Shown: piece after piece, positions 49,825-57,670 of the stretch
Numbering within the stretch: position 1 is the stretch's first letter
How the letters are laid out: the number at the start of each line of letters is the position of its first letter
From: CAXNKG01 sp964202965
Lineage (GTDB): Bacteria; Acidobacteriota; Vicinamibacteria; Vicinamibacterales; UBA2999
Length of the DNA stretch: 64,000 nt
Direction: 5' to 3'
Assembly (NCBI GenBank): GCA_964202965.1
Contig: CAXNKG010000001.1
Location: forward strand, 62,001 to 126,000
Translations under genes and position numbers: made by a program
Notes under the pieces: generated by a model
Database searches by the model: none
What the model was told of the DNA's origin: nothing
What the model saw: the letters and a program-made list of their open reading frames with translations, nothing else

Positions 49825-52590
49825 CTACCGCCCCACCAGCCGCTTCAATTCCTCGTCGAAGTGCTGGATGACGATGAGGTTCGCAGGCGCGGCGGCCTGA
49901 TCCGAGCCGTCGCCGGCTTTCAACAGCAGGAACCGCTGGCCGTCGGGCGAGATGTCGTACGAGCGGCCGGGATTGCCTCCCGGGACCGTGACATAGCCTT
50001 CCTTGATGAGCAGCGTGGGTGTGGTGGCCGCCCACGACGGGCCGCGCTCCACACCCACGCGCATGATTGCCCCTGTCAGCGAGGCATAGAAGAGCTCCTG
50101 TCCGTTCGGCGCCCAGAGCGGGCGCGTGCCGCCGCCCGTCGACACCTGCCAGAGTCCGCGGTTCACGTCCGGAAACGGCCGCACGTAGACCTCGAACCGC
50201 CCCGAGTCGTTCGCCTCGTACGCAAGCCAGCGGCCGTCGGGCGAGAGGATCCCGTTCTGTTCGGCGAACGGGGTCTGCACGAGCGGCGTGACGCGACGCG
50301 TGCCGTCCAACTGGAGCTGCATGACATCGGCGCCGGTCTTCGGCGCTGTTTCGTAGAAGATCACCCGCGTGCCGTCGGGCGACACGGCGGCGCCATTCTG
50401 CGCGTTGGGACTCTCGGTCAGCCGCTCGACCGCGCCGGTGCCATCGGCCGCCTGCCAGTAGAGATTCCGCGTACCTGTCCGCTCGGAGCTGAAGACGAGC
50501 CGGCGGCCGTCGGGGGTCCAGGCGGGATGACCATCGAGGGCCCCATCGAAGGTGAGACGGGTCAGCGTGGTGCGCGCAAAATCCCAGCGCCGGATGTCGC
50601 TCTCCTGATCGCCGTCATAGAGCACCACGCTGGCACCGTCGGGGGCGATCCGGGGATAGGCGTAGGCGCGGGGCGGTGCCGCGATCGCGGTTTCCTGCCC
50701 CTGGCGGTTCACCCACACCAGCGTGCGTTGCAGTCCGGCTAGGCCCCCACCGCCCGACACGTACGCGAGCGTGCCGTCGGCCGCGACGACCGCCTCCACG
50801 CCACCAAGGATCGCGGTCACCACATCGGGGACGACAGGCACCGGTGTCCCGCGCGTCTCCAGACGGTCGACGTCGAACGCCACGGCGCGCAGCGTCCCGG
50901 CCGCGGCGTAGACGAGGTGGCCACTCGACACGTAATGAGCATGACTGCCGCCGCGGATGAGCACCGTTCGCGCCCCCGTCTCCAGGTCCAGCACCGCCAC
51001 CTGCGCCGTGTCGAGCCCGCCCGTCAGCGCGGTGATCGTGAACAGCACCGCGCGGCCGCCTGGCAGCAGCTCCGGCCACAGATGGTCGGCCTCCCCCTGC
51101 GCGCGATCCGGCGTCGTCAGTACCTCAGGCGTGCCGCCCGCGGCGGAGACGCGCTGCAGACCGGTCGCCGTGGTGAACGTCGCAAAGATCATCGTCCCGT
51201 CGGGCGCCCAGGTCGCTCCGCGCGGTGTGGCGTCGAGCGTCGCGAGCGTGACAGCCGGCCCCCCGGTCATGGCCACCTTTTTCAACGACGTCGTGCCGTC
51301 CACAAAGCCGATCCACTGGCCGTCGGGCGAGACGAACGGTCCGCGAGGGGCGCCCGTGAAGATGGCGACCGGTTCGAGCGTGTCGAGCGCGCGGACGAAG
51401 AGCTGTGTGCTGTTGGTGCCGACGTAGACGACGCGTGAGCCGTCGGGTGTGATCGCCAGGCCGCGATCGTCGCCGTTGATGGACAGCGCCGCCGCGGCCG
51501 CGGGGGTGATGGTCATCCGCGTCACGCGTGGCGCGGGTGGGCGCATCGCGTACCAGACGACGCCGCCGGCCATCGCGGCGCTCAGGACAACAGCGGCGGT
51601 GCTGGCGAGCGCCACGCGCCGCCGCGTCGATCGTACGTAGGCCGGGTCCGCAGCTGTTGCGTCGGCGGACCCGGCGCCGGCAGCTTCGGCGATCGCGTCG
51701 AACGCGCCTTCCAGCGCGAGGCGCATAGCCGCAATGTCGGGGATCCGCTGCTTCGGGTCTTTCTGGAGGCTTCGGCGCAGGAACACGAGCAGCGTCGGCG
51801 AGACGGTCCCCGGAACGAGACTCCAGTCCGGTTCCGAGCGAACGACCGCCGCCAGCGTGTCGGTGATGTCCTCGCCGGGGAATGCCCGCCTGCCTGTCAG
51901 CATCTCGAACAGCACGGCCCCAAACGCCCAGATGTCCGCACGCTTATCCACCGTCTTGCCGCGCGCCTGCTCCGGGCTCATGTACCCGGCCGTGCCGAGA
52001 ATCATCCCCGCCTGCGTCATCGCGGGCGTCGTGATCGTCGGCGACGCCGTCATGTCGAGCCGGCTGAAGCCGGCCCCCACGTCCCGGTTGTGGAGGCCGG
52101 CTTCAGCCGGCTGTGCAAGCTTCGCGAGCCCGAAGTCCAGCACCTTCACGGTGCCGTCTGGGCGCACCTTGATATTCGCGGGCTTCAGGTCCCGGTGGAT
52201 GATCCCCTGCTCGTGCGCCGCCTCCAGCGCCTCCGCAATTTGTCTCGCGATCGGGAGTGCTTCATCCAGCGGGATCGCGCCTTGCGCGATGCGCTGCGAC
52301 AGATCCTCGCCCTCGACCAGTTCCATCACGAGGGCGTGCTGGCCGGTCGATTTCTCGATCGCGTAAATCGCTGCGATGTGGGGATGATTGAGCGACGCGA
52401 GCGTCCTGGCCTCGCGCTCGAACCGCGCCATCCGTTCAGGATCAGCGGCGAATGCGTCGGGCAGGATCTTGATCGCGACCTGGCGACCGAGTGTCGTGTC
52501 CGTCGCGCGATACACCTGCCCCATGCCACCTTCGCCGATCTGGGCGGTGACTTCGTAGACGCCCAGGCGGGTGCCGGGAGTGAGAGCCAA
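49825..52590 (-). CDS. Ser/Thr protein kinase with TolB-like sensor domain (kinase 3)
   Basis: 921 aa. Kinase domain: GEGGMGQVYRAT, VAIKILPDAF, HRDLKPANIK, DFG (about residue 151), SPE in YMSPEQARG. The activation loop holds an insert (AQPAEAGLHNRDVGAGFSRL) encoded by an 18-bp inverted repeat element (52058-52112). A transmembrane segment (LASTAAVVLSAAMAGGVVWY) lies near 330-350. The periplasmic PD40/TolB propeller (FVSPDGQWIGFVDG, WTPDGRRLVFSSER, ILSPDGRWLAYEAND) ends in IVIQHFDEELKRLV. The TTG start at 52590 opens ALTPGTRLGVYE as in kinase 2 and follows a TATACT box at 8 nt. Confidence 0.93.
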   Translation of the reverse strand: MALTPGTRLGVYEVTAQIGEGGMGQVYRATDTTLGRQVAIKILPDAFAADPERMARFEREARTLASLNHPHIAAIYAIEKSTGQHALVMELVEGEDLSQRIAQGAIPLDEALPIARQIAEALEAAHEQGIIHRDLKPANIKVRPDGTVKVLDFGLAKLAQPAEAGLHNRDVGAGFSRLDMTASPTITTPAMTQAGMILGTAGYMSPEQARGKTVDKRADIWAFGAVLFEMLTGRRAFPGEDITDTLAAVVRSEPDWSLVPGTVSPTLLVFLRRSLQKDPKQRIPDIAAMRLALEGAFDAIAEAAGAGSADATAADPAYVRSTRRRVALASTAAVVLSAAMAGGVVWYAMRPPAPRVTRMTITPAAAAALSINGDDRGLAITPDGSRVVYVGTNSTQLFVRALDTLEPVAIFTGAPRGPFVSPDGQWIGFVDGTTSLKKVAMTGGPAVTLATLDATPRGATWAPDGTMIFATFTTATGLQRVSAAGGTPEVLTTPDRAQGEADHLWPELLPGGRAVLFTITALTGGLDTAQVAVLDLETGARTVLIRGGSHAHYVSSGHLVYAAAGTLRAVAFDVDRLETRGTPVPVVPDVVTAILGGVEAVVAADGTLAYVSGGGGLAGLQRTLVWVNRQGQETAIAAPPRAYAYPRIAPDGASVVLYDGDQESDIRRWDFARTTLTRLTFDGALDGHPAWTPDGRRLVFSSERTGTRNLYWQAADGTGAVERLTESPNAQNGAAVSPDGTRVIFYETAPKTGADVMQLQLDGTRRVTPLVQTPFAEQNGILSPDGRWLAYEANDSGRFEVYVRPFPDVNRGLWQVSTGGGTRPLWAPNGQELFYASLTGAIMRVGVERGPSWAATTPTLLIKEGYVTVPGGNPGRSYDISPDGQRFLLLKAGDGSDQAAAPANLIVIQHFDEELKRLVGR
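52058..52112. repeat. REP-like palindromic element inside kinase 3
   Basis: AGCCGGCTGAAGCCGGCC (52058-52075) and its exact reverse complement (52095-52112) with a 19-nt spacer whose ends can pair too. Translated in the minus frame it gives the AEAGLHNRDVGAGFSR-type peptide. Confidence 0.85.
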
Positions 52591-52598
52591 ACGGTTGG

Positions 52599-52604
52599 AG
52601 TATA
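52599..52604 (-). promoter_or_regulatory. -10 box (TATACT) of kinase 3
   Basis: Minus-strand TATACT, 8 nt before the TTG at 52590, no Shine-Dalgarno. Confidence 0.6.
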
Positions 52605-52690
52605 AGGGCTGGACCGGTCGTTTCAGCCCCTGCCGCGCCGAAGCTCCTCGCCCAGGATGATCTTCCGGGTCTTGAGCCGCTCGGACAGCT

Positions 52691-53740
52691 TCAGGCGGAC
52701 TTCCTCGGACGGCAGAGCCCACGCAGCGGGCACTGCGCGTCGCGCTGGGCGCTCCCGTACCCGCAGGCGTTCATCATTCCGACGTGGCACAGCGAGAAGT
52801 CGTATCGCACCGGGTCGCCGGGATTCAGCACGCGCAGTGACGCCGTGATGTCGGCTGCCATCTTCCACCCCGGACTCTTGTAGCGGGTCAGCCGCAGGCA
52901 TCGGCCGAGCCGGATGATGTGCGTATCGAGCGGCACGATCAGCCGCGACGGTGAGGCGCGCGTCCAGACGCCGAGATCGATCGCGTCCTTTCGCACCATC
53001 CACCGCAGAAACAGGTTCATGCGCTTGCAGGCGCTGCCGGCGGAGGGGCGCGGAAAGAAGTAGGAGACCCCGGCGCGCTTCGGCACGCGGCCGTACGCCG
53101 GCCGGAGGTCGATGTCGAGCGCGCGCGTCGAAAAAGCGTCGATGGCGGCACTGAGATCGGGCGCCGCCGAATCGTCGCCAGCGAGAAAGAACGCTTCAAT
53201 CGATCCCGCCTCGCGCAGCATCCGCTGCAGGACGAGCATCAGCGCCGCCAGATCCCGGCCCCGGATCCAGCGATGGACCAGCGGCGCCAGCGCCGGGCCG
53301 TCCCGGGCCGCGTCGAAGCGCCTGACGAACGTCGCCGGCCGTGGCCCCATGACCGCCAGCAGCGATTCGATGGAGTTCAGGACGCTGGCGACCCGGCCGA
53401 ACGCCAGACCGGCCGCGCAGAATCCGACGACCTCGCGGTCGGCAGGATCCGCGTAGCGCCGGACGATATGGATGGGATCGGAGGCGGAGGTCGGGTGGTC
53501 GAAGCTCGTGTAGAGCTCTTCGAGTCTGGTGCTCAGGGTGCGTGGGGGTCCTAGGGTTCCTAGAGTTCCTGGGGTTCCTGGAGTTCCTGGGGTTCCTGGG
53601 GTTCTTGGGGTTCTTGGAACTCTAGGCACCTTAGGAACTCCAGGCACTCTAGGCACTCTAGGCACTCTAGGCACTCTAGGCACTCTAGGCACTCTAGGAA
53701 CCCCAGGAACTCTTACGCCCGAGCCGTGCGAGCGCGTCAC
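52691..53740 (-). CDS. TIGR02757/DUF2400 family protein
   Basis: 349 aa from the longest start, about 281 without the repeat-coded N-terminus. The conserved body has DPIHIVRRYADPADREVVGF, LAFGRVASVLNSIESLL, RMNLFLRWMVRKDAIDLGVW, and LDTHIIRLGRCLRLTRYKSP. The helix-hairpin-helix glycosylase-like fold is known for this family; a DNA-related role is inferred, with no verified substrate. The C-terminus has four cysteines (LCHVG, MNACGYG, AQCPLRGLC) that may hold a metal cluster. The N-terminal region (VPRVPRVPG) is translated nonamer repeat; the real start may be a GTG in the repeats or CTG at 53536. Confidence 0.75.
   Translation of the reverse strand: MTRSHGSGVRVPGVPRVPRVPRVPRVPRVPRVPGVPKVPRVPRTPRTPGTPGTPGTPGTLGTLGPPRTLSTRLEELYTSFDHPTSASDPIHIVRRYADPADREVVGFCAAGLAFGRVASVLNSIESLLAVMGPRPATFVRRFDAARDGPALAPLVHRWIRGRDLAALMLVLQRMLREAGSIEAFFLAGDDSAAPDLSAAIDAFSTRALDIDLRPAYGRVPKRAGVSYFFPRPSAGSACKRMNLFLRWMVRKDAIDLGVWTRASPSRLIVPLDTHIIRLGRCLRLTRYKSPGWKMAADITASLRVLNPGDPVRYDFSLCHVGMMNACGYGSAQRDAQCPLRGLCRPRKSA
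53546..53716. repeat. Nonamer array with polarity switch in the middle
   Basis: Eight units of GGTTCCTGG type (53546-53617), then eleven units of the reverse polarity (AACTCTAGG, CACCTTAGG, AACTCCAGG, six exact CACTCTAGG, AACCCCAGG, AACTCTTAC; 53618-53716). It overlaps the 3' end of the GNAT gene and the 5' end of the TIGR02757 gene. Same family as 74-187. Confidence 0.92.
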
Positions 53741-54194
53741 CGGTCAGTCTGAACACCGTCCATTCGTCCATCGGCACGGCCCCGAGACTCTTGTAGAAAC
53801 CGATCGCCGATTCGTTCCAGTCGAGCACCGACCACTCCATGCGCCCGCAGCCGCGTGCGACCGCGATGCCCGCCAGGTGCACGAGCAGCGCCTTGCCAAT
53901 GCCCTGTCCCCGCCATTCCGGGAGGACGAACAGATCTTCGAGATACAGGCCGCGCCGGCCGAGGAACGTCGAATAGTTGTGAAACCAGATGGCCAGGCCG
54001 ACCGGTTCGCCATCCGCATACGCGATCACTGCTTCCGCCTGCGGGACGCCGGAGAACATCGTCTCGCGGATCTGATCTTCGGTCGCCACGACGTCACCGG
54101 CCAGCTTTTCGTAGTCGGCGAGCGCCTTGATCAACCGGAGCAGGATCGGCACGTCGCCGGCGGTGGCCGCGACGATGCGAACATCCGTGGCCAT
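53694..54194 (-). CDS. GNAT N-acetyltransferase (diamine acetyltransferase-like)
   Basis: 166 aa. Acetyl-CoA fold with RGLYLEDLFVLPEWRGQGIG (R/Q-x-x-G-x-G/A) and WSVLDWNESAIGFYKSLGA. This is the SSAT-like branch, so a polyamine or small amine substrate is possible but unproven. It directly follows the second pyrE-like gene (2 bp), so it is part of the pyr transcript. The last residues (SSWGS) and stop codon come from the nonamer repeat. Confidence 0.87.
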   Translation of the reverse strand: MATDVRIVAATAGDVPILLRLIKALADYEKLAGDVVATEDQIRETMFSGVPQAEAVIAYADGEPVGLAIWFHNYSTFLGRRGLYLEDLFVLPEWRGQGIGKALLVHLAGIAVARGCGRMEWSVLDWNESAIGFYKSLGAVPMDEWTVFRLTGDALARLGRKSSWGS

Positions 54195-54196
54195 GG

Positions 54197-54817
54197 CTAG
54201 AACGTCGTGATGGGCACGCCGGCTTTGCAGAGCGGGCAGGTGTCAGCCGGCATGTTGTCGGGGGCCTTGTACTCGGCCAACGCGATATTGGAAACGCCGG
54301 CATCCACCACCGATTCCATGCGGTCATAGATTTCGGCGGTGGCAAGCACGGTGGCGCCTGCTTTCCGCAGGAGCTCGGCGCAGAATGCCTGCGTCTGGCC
54401 CGTGTTCCGCACGTCGTCCACGAGCAGCGCCTTCTTTCCCGCGACGAGCTTTTCGTAATACCTGGTGAGCGTGTGGCCGCAATTCACGTCGAGCGTGAAC
54501 GGCGCGAACAGCGTGGGCGGCCGCGTGATTTCGCGGCGGCTGTCCAGCAGGCCGGCAATCGTGTGCGCCAGCAGGGCGCCGCCCGTCACCGGCCCTACGA
54601 CCACCTCCGTGGCCTCGACGATGGAGGCGGGCAGCACGTCGAGCAGATCCTGCGCGAAGCGCCAGATGGTGGCGGGGTACCGGAACAGCTGGTGCGGGTT
54701 CAGGTAGACCGTACCGTGAAACCCGTTGCCGAAGTCAAAATGCCCGTCCAGCATCAGGACCTCGTACGCCTGCAGGTCCTTCATCGCCTTCGCGCGGATA
54801 TCGTCCCGGCGTGTCAT
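54197..54817 (-). CDS. pyrE: Orotate phosphoribosyltransferase-like protein (second copy)
   Basis: 206 aa. PRPP loop ALLVDDVRNTGQTQAFCAE (about residue 134) and VVVGPVTGGALLAHTIAGL; the N-terminus HFDFGNGFHGTVYLNPHQLF replaces the canonical G-H-F-x-L-x-S-G-x-H-S-x-x-Y. Like the other copy it ends in a C-P-L-C tail (TCPLCKAG). It directly follows pyrC (stop and start adjacent). Either this copy or 45749-46321 is the main PyrE; this one may act on a different base or serve in salvage. Confidence 0.82.
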   Translation of the reverse strand: MTRRDDIRAKAMKDLQAYEVLMLDGHFDFGNGFHGTVYLNPHQLFRYPATIWRFAQDLLDVLPASIVEATEVVVGPVTGGALLAHTIAGLLDSRREITRPPTLFAPFTLDVNCGHTLTRYYEKLVAGKKALLVDDVRNTGQTQAFCAELLRKAGATVLATAEIYDRMESVVDAGVSNIALAEYKAPDNMPADTCPLCKAGVPITTF

Positions 54818-56137
54818 CTACAACTCCCAACTTCCCACGCCGCAACTCCCATTCACGTAGACCATCCGGCCGCCGACGATCGTCGCGGCGACACCCCCGC
54901 GCAGCTCCCAGCCGCCAAACGGCGTGTTCTTCGAGCGCGACCGGAGCGCCGCGGCGTCGATCGTCACCTTCAGGTCGGGAGCCAGGATCGTGATGTCCGC
55001 CGGCGCGCCCTCGGAGAGGGTCCCGCCGGGGATGCGGAGAATTCGCGCCGGATTCACCGACATCAGCTCGACAAGCCGAGACAGCCCGACGACGCCGGCG
55101 TGCACGAGCCGATCGAGCGCGAGCGGCACCGCCGTCTCCAGTCCGACGATACCGAACGGCGCGCGATCGAACTCCACGTTCTTCTCGTCGTAGTGGTGCG
55201 GGGCGTGATCGGTCGCGATGACGTCGACGGTGCCGTCGGCGATGCCGGAGACCATCGCATCGCGGTCGGCCGCTTCGCGCAGCGGTGGATTCATCTTCGT
55301 GTTCGTGTCGTACGGGATCGGCGTGCCGAGCGCTTCGTCCGTCAGCGTGAAGTGATGCGGCGCCACTTCGCACGTCACGCGGATGCCGGCCGCCTTCCCG
55401 TTCCGGACGGCGCGGAGCGACGCACGGGCGCTCATGTGCGCGACATGGAAGGCGGTCCCCGTCAGCTCCGACATGAGGATGCCGCGCTCGGCGCCGAGCG
55501 CTTCGCAGGCCCCCGGGATGCCGCGCAGTCCGAGCGAGGCGGCGTGAAATCCCTCGTGCGCCACGCCGTCGCCTTTGAGCGTCTGATCCTCGCAGTGCTC
55601 GACGACCGGCATGTCGAACATCCCCGCGTACTCCATCGCACGCCGCAGCAGCAGCGCCGTCGCCACCGGATGGCCGTCGTCCGTGATGGCGACGCAGCCC
55701 GCCTGCCGCAGGTCCGCGATGTCCGCGAGCAGCTCACCCTTCGAGCCGCGGGAGACCGCGCCGATCGGGTAGACACGCGCCAGGTTCGCCTCGGCCGCGC
55801 GCGCGAGGATGTAGGCGGTCACATTGGCGTTGTCGTTCACGGGCTCGGTGTTCGGCATGCAGGCGACGGCCGTAAAGCCACCGGCGACCGCCGACCCCGT
55901 GCCGGTGGCGACGGTCTCCTTGTGCTCCTGGCCCGGCTCGCGCAAATGGACGTGCATGTCGATCAGCCCGGGACACACCACCAGTCCCTTCGGAATCGCA
56001 ATGACCTGCGCGCCGTCCACCGGCAGGTCCCGCCCGACGCGGGCGATGCGATCGCCATCGATCAGGATGTCGTACACACCGTCGATCCCGTTGACGGGAT
56101 CCACGACCCGTCCGCCCTTAAGCAGCCGCTTCATCAT
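54818..56137 (-). CDS. pyrC: Dihydroorotase (class I)
   Basis: 439 aa. Zinc-ligand motif VCPGLIDMHVHLREPGQ (H-x-H), MPNTEPVND, the His in CEVAPHHFTL and the catalytic Asp in VIATDHAPHHYDEKNVEFD; NPARILRIPGGTLSEG at the end. Third step of pyrimidine synthesis. Overlaps pyrB by 20 bp. The usual bridging lysine of class I hydantoinases is not in an obvious place; in bacterial class I enzymes the bridging ligand can be Asp. Confidence 0.95.
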   Translation of the reverse strand: MMKRLLKGGRVVDPVNGIDGVYDILIDGDRIARVGRDLPVDGAQVIAIPKGLVVCPGLIDMHVHLREPGQEHKETVATGTGSAVAGGFTAVACMPNTEPVNDNANVTAYILARAAEANLARVYPIGAVSRGSKGELLADIADLRQAGCVAITDDGHPVATALLLRRAMEYAGMFDMPVVEHCEDQTLKGDGVAHEGFHAASLGLRGIPGACEALGAERGILMSELTGTAFHVAHMSARASLRAVRNGKAAGIRVTCEVAPHHFTLTDEALGTPIPYDTNTKMNPPLREAADRDAMVSGIADGTVDVIATDHAPHHYDEKNVEFDRAPFGIVGLETAVPLALDRLVHAGVVGLSRLVELMSVNPARILRIPGGTLSEGAPADITILAPDLKVTIDAAALRSRSKNTPFGGWELRGGVAATIVGGRMVYVNGSCGVGSWEL

Positions 56138-57068
56138 TCGCTCCGCCCGCCAGCAGGTACAGCACCGCCATCCGGACCGCTACACCGTTTGCCACCTGCT
56201 CGAGAATCACCGAGTAGGGACCATCCGCCACTTCCGACGCGATCTCCACACCGCGGTTCATCGGACCGGGATGCATGACGATCACGTCCGATTTCGCCTG
56301 CCGCAGCCGCGCCTCGGTCATGCCGAAGACGCTGAAGTATTCGCGGAGCGACGGAAAGTAGGCGCCCTCCATCCGCTCCAGCTGAATCCTCAGCAGCATC
56401 ACGACGTCGGCGTCGGCCACCGCCTCGTCAACGACGCTCGTCGCCGTGACGCCGAACCGTGTGATGTCCGCCGGCATGAGCGTCGGCGGGCCGCACACCC
56501 ACACGTCGCTGCCCATCCTGGTCAGCAGCTGGATATTGGAGCGCAGCACGCGACTGTGCAGCAAGTCGCCGATGATGGCGACTTTCAGTCCCTTGAGGCG
56601 TTTCTTGTGCTCGCGGATCGTGAACGCGTCGAGCAGCGCCTGCGTCGGGTGTTCGTGCATTCCGTCGCCGGCATTGATGATGGCCGCCTTACAGATGCGC
56701 GACAGCAGGTGGCACGCCCCGGACGAGGAGTGCCGCAGCACGATCATGTCCGGGTGCATCGCCTCGAGGTTGAGCGCGGTGTCCGCGAGGCTCTCGCCCT
56801 TGACGACGCTGGACGAGGCGACGGCGATGTTCAGCGTGTCGGCGCTGAGACGCTTTTCGGCAATCTCGAACGACGTACGCGTTCTGGTACTCGGTTCGTA
56901 GAACAGGTTGACGACCGTCTTGCCCCGCAGCGCCGGGACCTTCTTGATCGGCCGCTCGCCAACCTCCTTCATCGCCTCCGCGGTGTCGAGGACCAGCGAA
57001 ATCTCCTCGGGAGAGAGATCCGAAATCCCGAGCAGATCCTTCCGGCGCAGCGCCGTCAGGACGGTCAT
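56118..57068 (-). CDS. pyrB: Aspartate carbamoyltransferase catalytic subunit
   Basis: 316 aa. Carbamoyl-phosphate site FYEPSTRTRTSFEIAEKRL (S-T-R-T-R), HPTQALLDAFTI, VAIIGDLLHSRVLRSNIQLL and VIVMHPGPMNRGVEI. Second step of the pathway. Its ATG overlaps the pyrR stop (ATGA). No regulatory subunit pyrI is adjacent. Confidence 0.96.
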   Translation of the reverse strand: MTVLTALRRKDLLGISDLSPEEISLVLDTAEAMKEVGERPIKKVPALRGKTVVNLFYEPSTRTRTSFEIAEKRLSADTLNIAVASSSVVKGESLADTALNLEAMHPDMIVLRHSSSGACHLLSRICKAAIINAGDGMHEHPTQALLDAFTIREHKKRLKGLKVAIIGDLLHSRVLRSNIQLLTRMGSDVWVCGPPTLMPADITRFGVTATSVVDEAVADADVVMLLRIQLERMEGAYFPSLREYFSVFGMTEARLRQAKSDVIVMHPGPMNRGVEIASEVADGPYSVILEQVANGVAVRMAVLYLLAGGANDEAAA

Positions 57069-57604
57069 ACGGCACCCCCCTGCAGGATGATTTCGTCGCG
57101 TCCGTCGCTCTCCTCAAGATAGACCTGCACGCTCTCCTCGAGCGACGTGGGCAGGTTCTTGCCGACGTAGTCGGCCTTGATCGGCAGCTCGCGATGGCCG
57201 CGGTCGACCAGCACGATCAGCTGGATATTCTTCGGGCGGCCGAAATCAATCAGCGCGTCGAGCGCGGCGCGCGTCGTCCGGCCCGTATACAGCACGTCGT
57301 CGACGAGGAGCACCTTCCGGCCGTCGATGGAAAACGGAATCTCGGTCTTGCGCACGATGGCTCGTGGTCCGACGGCCTGGCGCATCAGGTCATCCCGATA
57401 GAGCGTGATATCGAGCGCGCCGGTCGGGATGTCGTGGCCCGAAATGTCGCGAAGGCTGCGCGCGAGGCGCCGGGCCAGATGGTCGCCGCGCGTACGCACG
57501 CCAATCAGGACGAGGTCTTCAACGCCTCGATTGCGTTCGACGATTTCGTGGGAGATTCGAGTGAGGGTGCGGCCGATGCGGTCCGCGTCGAGTACAACCG
57601 GCAT
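57065..57604 (-). CDS. pyrR: Pyrimidine operon regulator PyrR
   Basis: 179 aa. PRTase fold with PRPP loop VLLVDDVLYTGRTTRAALD (about residue 99), LVLIGVRTRGDHLARRLA and IQLIVLVDRGHRELPI. In Bacillus and mycobacteria PyrR binds a hairpin in pyr mRNA when UMP is high; many also act as uracil phosphoribosyltransferase. First gene of pyrR-B-C-E. A matching hairpin lies in its own leader (57617-57636). AGAGGTG Shine-Dalgarno at 6 nt. Confidence 0.95.
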   Translation of the reverse strand: MPVVLDADRIGRTLTRISHEIVERNRGVEDLVLIGVRTRGDHLARRLARSLRDISGHDIPTGALDITLYRDDLMRQAVGPRAIVRKTEIPFSIDGRKVLLVDDVLYTGRTTRAALDALIDFGRPKNIQLIVLVDRGHRELPIKADYVGKNLPTSLEESVQVYLEESDGRDEIILQGGAV

Positions 57605-57616
57605 GTGTCACCTCTT

Positions 57617-57636
57617 CGCGGTCTCGCTGGGCCGCG
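57617..57636 (-). promoter_or_regulatory. PyrR-binding hairpin in the pyrR leader
   Basis: The minus-strand RNA has CGCGG, loop CCCAGCGAGA, CCGCG, a 5-bp stem. The loop fits the PyrR target consensus CCNGNGAG of Bacillus and mycobacterial pyr leaders. It stands just 4-6 nt before the Shine-Dalgarno, so binding would block translation initiation rather than cause attenuation (no terminator-like sequence is seen). Confidence 0.65.
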
Positions 57637-57652
57637 GTTAAAGAGTCGAACG

Positions 57653-57658
57653 ATTATA
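57653..57658 (-). promoter_or_regulatory. Consensus -10 box (TATAAT) of the pyr operon
   Basis: On the minus strand TATAAT gives a leader of about 40-45 nt containing the PyrR hairpin. It overlaps the divergent -10 of pyrD. Confidence 0.65.
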
Positions 57659-57660
57659 CA
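57655..57660 (+). promoter_or_regulatory. -10 box (TATACA) of pyrD
   Basis: TATACA, 10 nt before the TTG at 57671 with no Shine-Dalgarno; shares bases with the pyrR -10 on the other strand, so the two promoters may compete. Confidence 0.5.
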
Positions 57661-57670
57661 CTTCCAGTAA

